From a virus, in the IMG/VR virus record IMGVR_UViG_3300035390_000008, positions 1 to 43,351 of that record: 43,351 nucleotides of DNA; one strand, 5' to 3'. The notes beneath the pieces are model-generated. The model worked only from the letters and a program-made list of their open reading frames with translations. It was not told the DNA's origin and ran no database searches. This document shows positions 23,580-32,801 of the stretch, piece by piece (position 1 is the stretch's first letter; every line of letters starts with the position of its first letter). Position numbers and translations under genes: made by a program.

Positions 23580-25217
23580 ATGAATGCTACAGCAAGTAAA
23601 CAAAAGAAGATACAAACTCAAGCTCAAAAATATGTACAAGAATGGATTAATTGTAAAAATTCATTTGATTATTTTTGTTCACGATATATATTAATTGAAA
23701 TGCCTGGTGGTGACATACCTCTTGTACCATATAGACCGCAATCGGAATTAATTAAAACTATTAATAATAAACATTATGTATTAGTTTTAAAGTCAAGACA
23801 GATTGGAATTTCAACAATTATTCAAGCTTATTCAGCATGGTTGGCTACATTCTTTGATAATGTTGTTATAGGAGTTGTTTCAAAAGATGGAAAAGAAGCG
23901 ACTGACTTTGCAAGATTCATTAGAGGTATGATAGAGAAATTACCTAAATGGATGGGAATTAAATTTGATAAAAAGACTGAGCAATCATTTATCTTAACAA
24001 ATGGTGCTAAGGTATATGTTTCACCAGTTAATCCAAATGCTCCAGAGAAAACCCTGCGTGGTAAGGCCATAACCTTTTTGGTAATAGATGAGGCAGCCTT
24101 TATTAAATTCCTTGATACTGCTTGGACTTCAATGATTCCAGCTCTATCAACCAATCAGATGCATGCTAAAAAAGCTGATGTTCCTTATGGTACAGTAGTA
24201 CTATCAACGCCTAATAAAACAGTTGGTCCTGGTAAATGGTTTTATGAAAAATATCAAAGAGCTGTAGGTGGTAATGATATATTCACACAGTTTACAATAC
24301 ATTGGAGAGATGTTAAAGAATTATCTGATGACCCAGGGTGGTATGATACACAATGTCAATTATTTGAAAATGATCCTAATAAAATTCAACAGGAGTTAGA
24401 GCTTAAATTCCTTGCAACAACTGGTTCATTTTTTAGTGATCATGTAACACAAGTATTACAAGATATAGAAACAGAACCTATAGAACGTATTAAATTATTT
24501 AATGGTGAAGCATGGAGATATAAAGCTCCTATGCCAAATACTCATTATATAATTGGAGTTGATACAGCACCTGAGCATGGTGAGGATAAGTCAGCCATAA
24601 CAGTATGGGACTATCAACATTTAGATCAAGTATTTGAATATCAAGGTAAGTGTAGAGTTAGTGACTTTGTTAAAGTTGTTAAGGTTGCTGCATCACAATA
24701 CCCTGGGACAATCGTTGTGGAGTCCAATTCATATGGTAATCACGTGGTTGAAGAGATGATGTCATCCGAATATTCACAGATGATGTATAAAGAGAAAAGA
24801 GGTAATACACTAATTCCTGGTCTACAAACAACAGCTAAAACAAGACCATTAATAATTGATGCTTTATATTCTATTATAACAGAGTTCCCAGAAATTATAA
24901 AGTCGAAACGATTAGTATTAGAATTAATTGGTTTAATAAGTAAACCAAGTGGAAGGGTAGAAGCAGATATAGGGTGTCATGATGATATAGCTTTATCTGC
25001 TGGTATGTGTTTTTATGTACATAAATATGATCCAGTATTAATGCTTCAAAATAATACTGTTGCAGGTAGTTTATTCACTGAGGTTATGGGATTAAATGAT
25101 TATGGACCTACATCTATGACTGATGCTAGTATTATGAAACATGTTAAAAGTCATATGGCTGAAAATCAAGGTCAGGTAAATACAATGGATTTCTTTTTTG
25201 GAGCAGATAAAGGATAA
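23580..25217 (+). CDS. terL: Terminase large subunit
   Basis: 545 residues. N-terminal packaging ATPase with the modified Walker A KSRQIGIST at 71-79 and Walker B FLVIDE at 166-171, plus the coupling motif STPN near 209. C-terminal RNase H-like nuclease: IGVDTA with D328, VVESN with E381, and CHDD with D468/D469 as the acidic metal ligands. All are intact. It cuts phage DNA and pumps it into the prohead. No intein or intron interrupts it. A small terminase is not recognisable nearby. Confidence 0.95.
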   Translation: MNATASKQKKIQTQAQKYVQEWINCKNSFDYFCSRYILIEMPGGDIPLVPYRPQSELIKTINNKHYVLVLKSRQIGISTIIQAYSAWLATFFDNVVIGVVSKDGKEATDFARFIRGMIEKLPKWMGIKFDKKTEQSFILTNGAKVYVSPVNPNAPEKTLRGKAITFLVIDEAAFIKFLDTAWTSMIPALSTNQMHAKKADVPYGTVVLSTPNKTVGPGKWFYEKYQRAVGGNDIFTQFTIHWRDVKELSDDPGWYDTQCQLFENDPNKIQQELELKFLATTGSFFSDHVTQVLQDIETEPIERIKLFNGEAWRYKAPMPNTHYIIGVDTAPEHGEDKSAITVWDYQHLDQVFEYQGKCRVSDFVKVVKVAASQYPGTIVVESNSYGNHVVEEMMSSEYSQMMYKEKRGNTLIPGLQTTAKTRPLIIDALYSIITEFPEIIKSKRLVLELIGLISKPSGRVEADIGCHDDIALSAGMCFYVHKYDPVLMLQNNTVAGSLFTEVMGLNDYGPTSMTDASIMKHVKSHMAENQGQVNTMDFFFGADKG

Positions 25218-25220
25218 ATT

Positions 25221-26168
25221 ATGAGAAGAATACAATTGGAAAATTTAAAAGGAATATCGCCACAATTTGTGCAAGAGTATAATGCGACTATACAACAAGA
25301 GCTTTTTGCTCTTCCTATATCTCCAATAAAAGTAGCAACTTTAAATGGAATGGAATTGTATTCTTCTAAAAATTTAAAAAACAAATATATTAAAGCAATG
25401 TACAAGATATCCAAAGTTAAACCAGTTGCTCCTGATATTGAAAGATTAATTGATCAAAATAAAGTAGTACCATGTTGGATTAATAAAGGGATATTTAGAT
25501 TAGCAGTATTTAAAAAGCTTGCTCCATATTCAGATCAAGGTATTGCTGGATTTTTCACACCAAAAACAAAGCAAGTATTTATATTAATGGATAATAATAT
25601 TAAATGGGGTTTTGCTAAAGATAAAATATTATCTGATCTAATGCTACATGAATTAATGCACATGGCATCAGATAAATTTAAAAATAATTTCATGAGTATA
25701 TTTTCTACAGAATTTATAAAATATTATAATGCTTTATTTTCAGAAATTTTTAAAACAGGTGATAATAATATAACAGATGAATCTAAAATAATAACTAGAT
25801 ATTTATTTAAAAACTTTGAATATAAAGATTCAACATCTTCTGAAATAGAAAAGTATATTAAATTAGTAAGTCAATTGTTAAGAACTAAGTCATTATTATC
25901 AACAGAACGATTTAATTCAGTTTTAACAGATTTTTATCATTATATTAAATTATATTTTCAAGATTTAAATTCATTACATAATCAAATTAGGAAGTTTCAA
26001 CATATATATAGTGGGTTAACTAAAGGATATATAAATGGCTTGGATGTAGTAAACAATATGTCATTTTGTAGTCAGGAATTATTTTATCCATCTGAAATAA
26101 TTGCTATGTATATTGAATTATATAAAGGATCACCAAGCAAACCATTTTCTATTATAAAGAAATTATAG
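25221..26168 (+). CDS. HExxH metallopeptidase-like protein (315 aa)
   Basis: Residues 143-147 read HELMH within LMLHELMHMA, the zinc-binding HExxH of metallopeptidases; a candidate third ligand lies far downstream (E292 or E299, in PSEIIAMYIE), which would fit the gluzincin pattern. It begins 3 bases after terL behind AAAGGA. Position suggests a virion-associated or morphogenetic protease. Not a known prohead protease family, which are usually serine enzymes. Function inferred from the motif only. Confidence 0.6.
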   Translation: MRRIQLENLKGISPQFVQEYNATIQQELFALPISPIKVATLNGMELYSSKNLKNKYIKAMYKISKVKPVAPDIERLIDQNKVVPCWINKGIFRLAVFKKLAPYSDQGIAGFFTPKTKQVFILMDNNIKWGFAKDKILSDLMLHELMHMASDKFKNNFMSIFSTEFIKYYNALFSEIFKTGDNNITDESKIITRYLFKNFEYKDSTSSEIEKYIKLVSQLLRTKSLLSTERFNSVLTDFYHYIKLYFQDLNSLHNQIRKFQHIYSGLTKGYINGLDVVNNMSFCSQELFYPSEIIAMYIELYKGSPSKPFSIIKKL

Positions 26169-26177
26169 AGGTAATAA

Positions 26178-29100
26178 ATGGCTAATAAAAGGATAACTAG
26201 AGACGAATCTAAAAGACAAATGGCTAATGCCGATAATAGAATTAAAGGCATTAGTAGTATAGCAGACAACACTGCAAGAAGATCTAAAATAGATCTAAAA
26301 AAGCAATACGGAACTGATGCTGGTAATAGACAAGCCGTAACTTCTGTTGATAAAGCTTTGAATAGTCTTTCTAAAACAACTGATGCATTAGCAAAAGGTG
26401 TTAAGACTATTACAATTGAAACTGCTAGAGGTGTTAAAAACATTACTGCCTCTGGTGCAAAAGCAATGAATGAATATGCTAAAGCAATTGGAGAAGATAT
26501 TCATATAAACAGACAGAATTTCATGGTAACAACTATAGGTAAATTTACTCCATTGGTAGGTTATGCCGTTGCTAAAATGATGGAAACAACTGTTTTTAAA
26601 AATATGATTGATAGAATGAAAATAGGATTAGGAAAAGCATTAGATTCAGTAACATCAAGATTTAAGAAGTTAGCGTCTATGGGGTGGGAAAAAGGGAAAG
26701 AGTTTTGGGGTTCTGCCATGGATAGAATCTCTGGTAAACGTGGTACAGTAAAAACAAAAATGGCTAATGCTCGTCAAGCTAAACAAGATAAAAAATATTT
26801 TACTAAAGAGTCCGCTATAAAAGATGCCTTAGCAGATGCATCAGTACGAGCTGCTGCTAAAAAAGCTTCTAAGAAAAAAGATATAGAGAAACAAGTACCT
26901 CACATGGCATCTGGTGGTTATGTAAAAAGAGACGGTTTAGCTAAGGTCCATGCGGCTGAGGTAGTACAACCAGTTGATAAAATGGTTGAAACTATTGTTG
27001 ATACTGTTAATAAGAGATTGGATAAAAAAGAAGAAAAACAAAAGAGTATGTTTGAAGGGACTTTCCTTGAAAAAACGAAAGAGAAAGATTTCTTTGGGTT
27101 TGATAAGGTTGGAAAAAGTATTAAGAGTGGTATGGATATCATGTTCCGTAAGAATTTGGGACTTGAACAAAGAGTAATGAAAAGAGATAAAAAGAATCAG
27201 CAGGGATTAATTGGTTCATTTATGACAGCTTACTCTCAAGAAGCTAAGCAAGAAGAATTGCCATTAATGGAAAGACAGGTTCGTGCTATTCTTGAATTGA
27301 AAGCTACCATTTCTGGAGATCAAAAGATTAGACAGGCAGCTTGGGAAAAAATGTTATATGAACACCCTGTATTTCATGCTTCATATTTAGCAGCTAAAGG
27401 AACTATTAAAACATTTACAGCTCCATTTAAATTTTTATTTAAAAAACGTGGAAGATATGCTAATCAGTTGACAAACAAAGGAACAGCATTTGAGAGAATG
27501 GTAGATGCTGGTGCTCAAACCTATCAAGGTTTGATGACAAAAATGGATGATGTTATACATAATTTATTTTTAATTGCCAACTCTACATCTAAAAATCCTA
27601 AAGGTGAAATTAAAGCTAGAAAAGCACCAGGACAACCAGGTTATTCTATAGCTGGTAAAATTGCAAAGTTTGCATATAAAAATATGGTACAAAGACCTGC
27701 AGCCGCTATAGGTTGGGCAGCCAAAAAATTGGGTTCAAAAAGTGAAACATGGACTAATAAAAGAACTGTTGGCGATGTATTAGGGGATTCGTGGAAAGAA
27801 ACAAAAAAGAATTATGGTGAACATTGGCAACGTAGAGGTAAAAGAGCTAAAATACTAGGAGAGATGGCCTTACCTAGAACAGATTGGTCTGCTGATCAAA
27901 AAAAAGCTCATCTCAAAAAAACAAAAGCAGAGTATAAAGAATTTGTACAACAACAAAAAGATGCCGAAGCTGATAAAAAATCATATAAAAAGAAAGTTGG
28001 GTTTCTTGGGTTTGGAAAATATGAGCCAAAACATGCTGAAATAGCTGTTGAAAAAGAGAAAATAAAAAGAGAAAAAGAAAGAGATGCTGAACTTAAAAAA
28101 TCATTGGCAGAAAAAAGAAAAGCAGGACAAGATAAATATCATCTTGACAAAAAAGATCCTTGGGGAAAAAAACAAAGAGATGAAAAGGAATTAGGTTTTT
28201 CATCTGGTGGTAAAGATAGATCAGGAAAGAAAACTATAGTTGGAAGAATAGCTGATATGGCTAAAGATACAAAATTAAATTTAAAAGCTAATGTAAGTCA
28301 AGAAGGTATAGCAAAAACATCAGCTAAAACATTAAAGAAAGCTGGTGGTTTTGTATGGAAATTATTAAAAATGGGTATGGGTTTTCTTAGTGGTGGAATT
28401 AGTTCAATAGTATCATTCTTAGGGCCAGCATTAAGTGGAATTATTGGAGTAGCATTGGCTGGAGCTGCTGGAGCTGCTATTGGTACGCTTTTAAATAAAT
28501 ATCTTATCAAACCAATGACTGATTTGGTATATAAGAAAGCTGATGCAAAAGCAAATGCCGGTCGTAAAAATACCAGTAGTATGATAAAGAAAGCTAGCGA
28601 TACAAGAAAAGATTTTGTTGCAGGAAAAGGGACTGAGGAAGATTTAGTTAAATCATTAACAACTACACAAATTGTTAGCGATATTAGTAGAAACAAGACT
28701 GATAAAGGATGGACATCTCTACAAGGATTTCAACAAGGATCAAGAATTAAAGATTCTCAAACAAGTTTTGTACAAAAAAATATTGCTAGATATGCTAAGT
28801 ATGGACCAGAAGAAGTTAGTAGGGCTAGATCGGAATTTAATTCAGGATGGAGTGGATTTGTAAATAATAAAGTTTTTATGAAAACTCTACTTGAAGACCC
28901 AGAATCATATGGAGTTAGAAGAGAAACAGCATTCTTAGAGTATTTAGAAAAAAATGGTAACCAAAAAGCTTTATCAAAATCTAAAAAAGTTGCTGCTTGG
29001 AAGAATGAAAAAACAAAATCATTGCCAAAAATGTCAGCCTCAGCTTCTTTATCTAAAGCGATATCAGTATCTAATAGAAAGAATTATGAGGCAAAAGTAA

Positions 29101-30512
29101 ATAAATTACAATCCGATATAACTAAATGGTTCCCTACAATAAATATGTTTGCAGGTAATACTGCAATTGGAGGATTATTATCTAACTATGCTGCTGATAA
29201 ATCAGGAAAATATCCTACTGCTTTATTAAATGCACTTGATACAGTATCTAATTTTACTATGGAAGAGTGGGTTGCTTCCGGTGGTGAAGCAAAATATTAT
29301 GAAGTTGCTAAAGTTATTAGTACTGAAAAGAAGAGTGTTGCATTACAATTAACAGAAAGAGTAGATGCATGGAAAAAAACACAACTAGGAACAGATAGTA
29401 CAGTCGCCTATAAGGGTGTCAAGAAAGTAATGAGTGATGTTAAAGATACTGTTTCACAAAGTTATAAAGAATCTGGTGGTGGTTTTGCTGGAGTTACAGC
29501 CGCTGCTGGTAATCTAAAAACAAATTCAAATGCTTTTATGGCTAATATTGTTGGGGTAGCAGATAAATTCAAAGGATCAGTTAGTGGCCAAAAAGCGATA
29601 CAGGCAATAGAGGATAGAATAGAAAGTTCACAAAAAGATAGAGCATATTGGAATGGTTTAACAGCGGAACAAAAAATACAACAAGTGAAAAGTATAGCAA
29701 CTACAATGAAATCTAATATGGAAATAAAATCAGCTAAAATAAATGAAAGCTATGGACTAAGTGAAAAAGCAAGTACAGCATGGAGTGAAATAAAAGCGAA
29801 AGGGTCTGATTTGAAAGCTAATTTTATGCCAATGGTAATGACTATGGGTGATAATTTAATTACATCTATATTAAAATTGAAATCATTTTTTGTAGATGCT
29901 TATGGCGATCCTAAACAATTTTATCTTGATACTAAAGAAAAATTATGGGGTGGTATAGCAAATATTAAAGAAGTATCTGTTTCATCATATCATAAAATGC
30001 ACGATGTATATTTGTTAAATAAATGGAGTGCTCAATTTCAATATGATCAATTTAAGAATGGTTCAACAATGCAATATGAGGCACCACCTGAACCAACAAC
30101 CGTTGCTAAAATATCTGCTAGTGCTGGAGTGGCTTTTAATTTCCCTGGAACTAAAGGAACAGCAACAACTGTAGAATTAACTGGTCATGGCGGAGAAATT
30201 GGATTTGTAGCACCTGCTAAAAAAGCCACAGAGACACTTATGGGTGGAATGAATGGCAAAAAAGTAGCAGGTATGGGTGCAAGACAAGAGTTATTTAGAG
30301 CAGCTATGCAACAAGGAATGATGCAAGAAATGAGTGGTATTAAAAAATCAGTTGATACTGGTACTAAAGCAAATATTGCTAATATGAATAGTATTAATAA
30401 CACTACTAGTAATATGACAAGCAGTAATATTAATGGTGGTGGTGGTGGAGATACCAAATTAAGACCAATGAATGAATTTACACAAACTATATTAACTTGT
30501 GGTTTATGCTAA
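26178..30512 (+). CDS. Very large tape-measure-like structural protein
   Basis: 1444 residues. Around residues 240-265 it has SGGYVKRDGLAKVHAAEVV, a signature seen in many tail tape measure proteins (GG-x-V-x-x-x-G-x-A-x-V-H-x-x-E-V-V). Residues about 735-770 form a glycine/alanine-rich hydrophobic stretch (LSGIIGVALAGAAGAAIG), as in tape measures that insert into the host membrane. The rest is charged, helical and lysine-rich; the C-terminus has a poly-glycine patch. Length would fit a long contractile tail. It sits on the opposite strand from the other tail genes, so an internal virion protein is an alternative. Confidence 0.68.
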   Translation: MANKRITRDESKRQMANADNRIKGISSIADNTARRSKIDLKKQYGTDAGNRQAVTSVDKALNSLSKTTDALAKGVKTITIETARGVKNITASGAKAMNEYAKAIGEDIHINRQNFMVTTIGKFTPLVGYAVAKMMETTVFKNMIDRMKIGLGKALDSVTSRFKKLASMGWEKGKEFWGSAMDRISGKRGTVKTKMANARQAKQDKKYFTKESAIKDALADASVRAAAKKASKKKDIEKQVPHMASGGYVKRDGLAKVHAAEVVQPVDKMVETIVDTVNKRLDKKEEKQKSMFEGTFLEKTKEKDFFGFDKVGKSIKSGMDIMFRKNLGLEQRVMKRDKKNQQGLIGSFMTAYSQEAKQEELPLMERQVRAILELKATISGDQKIRQAAWEKMLYEHPVFHASYLAAKGTIKTFTAPFKFLFKKRGRYANQLTNKGTAFERMVDAGAQTYQGLMTKMDDVIHNLFLIANSTSKNPKGEIKARKAPGQPGYSIAGKIAKFAYKNMVQRPAAAIGWAAKKLGSKSETWTNKRTVGDVLGDSWKETKKNYGEHWQRRGKRAKILGEMALPRTDWSADQKKAHLKKTKAEYKEFVQQQKDAEADKKSYKKKVGFLGFGKYEPKHAEIAVEKEKIKREKERDAELKKSLAEKRKAGQDKYHLDKKDPWGKKQRDEKELGFSSGGKDRSGKKTIVGRIADMAKDTKLNLKANVSQEGIAKTSAKTLKKAGGFVWKLLKMGMGFLSGGISSIVSFLGPALSGIIGVALAGAAGAAIGTLLNKYLIKPMTDLVYKKADAKANAGRKNTSSMIKKASDTRKDFVAGKGTEEDLVKSLTTTQIVSDISRNKTDKGWTSLQGFQQGSRIKDSQTSFVQKNIARYAKYGPEEVSRARSEFNSGWSGFVNNKVFMKTLLEDPESYGVRRETAFLEYLEKNGNQKALSKSKKVAAWKNEKTKSLPKMSASASLSKAISVSNRKNYEAKVNKLQSDITKWFPTINMFAGNTAIGGLLSNYAADKSGKYPTALLNALDTVSNFTMEEWVASGGEAKYYEVAKVISTEKKSVALQLTERVDAWKKTQLGTDSTVAYKGVKKVMSDVKDTVSQSYKESGGGFAGVTAAAGNLKTNSNAFMANIVGVADKFKGSVSGQKAIQAIEDRIESSQKDRAYWNGLTAEQKIQQVKSIATTMKSNMEIKSAKINESYGLSEKASTAWSEIKAKGSDLKANFMPMVMTMGDNLITSILKLKSFFVDAYGDPKQFYLDTKEKLWGGIANIKEVSVSSYHKMHDVYLLNKWSAQFQYDQFKNGSTMQYEAPPEPTTVAKISASAGVAFNFPGTKGTATTVELTGHGGEIGFVAPAKKATETLMGGMNGKKVAGMGARQELFRAAMQQGMMQEMSGIKKSVDTGTKANIANMNSINNTTSNMTSSNINGGGGGDTKLRPMNEFTQTILTCGLC

Positions 30513-30533
30513 TATCATAAAAGGAGATAAAAT

Positions 30534-31697
30534 ATGATGACCTCATTAGATGGGATGGTGTTTGGAATGCCTCCTGGAACACATGTAAGTGATGCAGTAT
30601 TAAAAGCTTCTATGCCAACTGCTTCTATTACTCCATGTGAACCAGAGTTTAGTAGAGGACTTTCTTTATTTACTTTAAATGAAAGTAAAGGTAAAACAAA
30701 ATACGATGAAATATTACATAATGTAGGGTTTAGTTTGTCAGGGAAAAGTGTTAATGTTGCTTATTTGGCAGATAACTTTCCAACTGATACTTTTAATAAT
30801 GAATATGGAGAAACATTTTTAGATAAATTTTCCCAAGTTGCATCTAGTGGGTTAGGAGATTTAGCACAAATAGCTGGATGGACTGATTATAAAGTAGCTA
30901 AAGATCAGGCAACAAATTTAATGAATGCAATGCCAGGAGGAAAGGTTGCCTCAGATTATCTTGCAAAGTTAATGAATAAAACAGATACGACAATGAATAA
31001 CAATCTTACTGAAAAAAATAGAAGTATGTATGATAGTATGAAAAGTGCTATGCAAGGAATAGTAACTGGAGCAAGAGTTGACTTTCCTCAAGTATGGAAG
31101 AATAGTAGTTTCACTCCTTCATACTCAATGACAATAAGATTATATAACCCAAATCCTGGTAGTGAAAAAGATACCAGAAAATATATAGTAGGACCTATAG
31201 CAGCATTAGTTGCATTAGGAATACCAAAAGTTTCAGAAGATTCATCAATGTATAAGTGGCCATTATTATGTAAAGTTAGATCACCAGGAATATATAATTT
31301 GAATGCTGCATATATAAATAGTATAGCAGTAATAAAAGGTGGAGATCAGCAAAGTATTGCCTATAATCAAAACTTAGCAATGTGTGATGTTAGAATAGAT
31401 TTTGGAAGTTTATATAGTAGTATTTTATCTGGAGCAGGAAGTAAGAAGTATAGAGATAGTCGCCCAACATTAGCAGCTTATTTAGAAGGAATTGGTGGGG
31501 ATGGTTTAAATAAAAACAAAGGAAGAGGACAAGTAAATTATGTTTCTAAAGGACCAGAGGTACCATCTAAAGCTCCAAATGAATTTTTAATGAAGAAAAA
31601 TAATGCAACTTCTAAAATTGCTTCATCTACTGATACCCCTACATCAAGAAGCGCAGAAGCTTCATATGATAACTTGGGGTGGGGTATAACTGCATAA
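30534..31697 (+). CDS. Structural protein, possible tail tube terminator or baseplate part (387 aa)
   Basis: Begins at ATG 30534 (a second ATG follows directly) behind AAAGGAG. The C-terminal two thirds (SYSMTIRLYNPNPGS, YIVGPIAALVALGIP, DVRIDFGSLYSSIL) is a beta-rich domain like those in baseplate and tail-completion proteins. Follows the tape-measure-like gene in the same operon and ends exactly at the strand switch. Exact role not known. Confidence 0.55.
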   Translation: MMTSLDGMVFGMPPGTHVSDAVLKASMPTASITPCEPEFSRGLSLFTLNESKGKTKYDEILHNVGFSLSGKSVNVAYLADNFPTDTFNNEYGETFLDKFSQVASSGLGDLAQIAGWTDYKVAKDQATNLMNAMPGGKVASDYLAKLMNKTDTTMNNNLTEKNRSMYDSMKSAMQGIVTGARVDFPQVWKNSSFTPSYSMTIRLYNPNPGSEKDTRKYIVGPIAALVALGIPKVSEDSSMYKWPLLCKVRSPGIYNLNAAYINSIAVIKGGDQQSIAYNQNLAMCDVRIDFGSLYSSILSGAGSKKYRDSRPTLAAYLEGIGGDGLNKNKGRGQVNYVSKGPEVPSKAPNEFLMKKNNATSKIASSTDTPTSRSAEASYDNLGWGITA

Positions 31698-32798
31698 TTA
31701 ACATATTGAATTACGCATTGTTATTGTTAAATAATATGCTAAGTATAGATTAATTAAAGATTGAGTTTGTTTCGTTAAGTTGTTATATTCTTTATCAAAC
31801 TTTATATCTTTAATGATAGTTTGAACAAGTTTGTTATTTTGTTGTTTAAAGTATACTAATGCTTTAGTTCTTTTAACAGACATTAATGTTCTAACATTTT
31901 TATAAAATTGATCTCCACAAAGATGACCTACCTGACTCAACTCTTTTACAAATAATTCTAATATAAGTCTGATATTATCTACATGTTTAATATCAGTCAA
32001 ACTGTTTGATATTGAAGTAGCTATTGATGCACGGACTTTAGTAAGAGTTCGTGCATCATTAACCGCTTTTGCATCAATAACTTTATATACAGTTAAATTT
32101 TTAACAACATCATTTATAACTCTACTTGATTTTTCTAATTGTTGATACTGTGTAGAATCATCATCTTCTTTAGAATTTCTTATTGCCAATCCCTCTTTAC
32201 TAGCCTTGTAATAAATTTCAGCAAAACTTTTAATACTTTGTGATACTCTAGTTCTACATTCAGTTATAAATGCTGTAATTCCTGGAACACTTTTAGTTTT
32301 AATATTGTTGCCATGTCTTTTATCCATTTCATTAGACATATAAAATAAAGATCCAGGTATAGTTTTTTCTCTTGAAAACAAATGGGTCTTAGCTAAATTT
32401 TCTAATGCATATTTGAATACATCTGGATTACAAAACTGCATTTGTTTGTGCATTAAATTAGTATAATTTCTAATGATATATATTATCAACATTGATTTAT
32501 ATGCTGCAACTTGTCTACTTTTATTTAAGGTCCACATTAAAAAAATATAAAAATTTGATATTGGATCAGCATGAAGTTTCCATTTAGCAGCTGGAGTTCC
32601 TGCATAAAATCTTCTAACATACTGAGTAACATCTTTCTCTTTTAATTTACATATGTGTAGTAATTCATAGTAATATTTCTTTAGTGTTGGATAATAACAT
32701 GGTTCCGACAAACTGGATAGTTCTTGAGCTGCAATTTTATGCAATATTCTTTTTAATTTATTTAAATCAATATTAGATTGTTCAAGTAATATTTCCAT
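31698..32798 (-). CDS. Unrecognised 366-residue protein at the end of the tail operon
   Basis: Helical, basic protein with cysteines scattered through it and no recognised domain. Last gene of the minus-strand tail module; its stop codon abuts the stop of the plus-strand gene with no base between. Its start lies 3 bases after the stop of the baseplate gene with no clear Shine-Dalgarno, so it is probably translated by coupling. Confidence 0.6.
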   Translation of the reverse strand: MEILLEQSNIDLNKLKRILHKIAAQELSSLSEPCYYPTLKKYYYELLHICKLKEKDVTQYVRRFYAGTPAAKWKLHADPISNFYIFLMWTLNKSRQVAAYKSMLIIYIIRNYTNLMHKQMQFCNPDVFKYALENLAKTHLFSREKTIPGSLFYMSNEMDKRHGNNIKTKSVPGITAFITECRTRVSQSIKSFAEIYYKASKEGLAIRNSKEDDDSTQYQQLEKSSRVINDVVKNLTVYKVIDAKAVNDARTLTKVRASIATSISNSLTDIKHVDNIRLILELFVKELSQVGHLCGDQFYKNVRTLMSVKRTKALVYFKQQNNKLVQTIIKDIKFDKEYNNLTKQTQSLINLYLAYYLTITMRNSIC

Positions 32799-32801
32799 AT
32801 T

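Noticed and set aside
23580-25217. Intein or intron in terminase
   Set aside because: Terminase genes of large phages are often interrupted, but here the ATPase and nuclease motifs are in one uninterrupted frame of normal length.
28298-28696. 132-residue minus-strand open frame inside the tape-measure-like gene
   Set aside because: Hydrophobic composition mirrors the lysine/alanine-rich sense strand; no ribosome binding site and no room for a separate gene.
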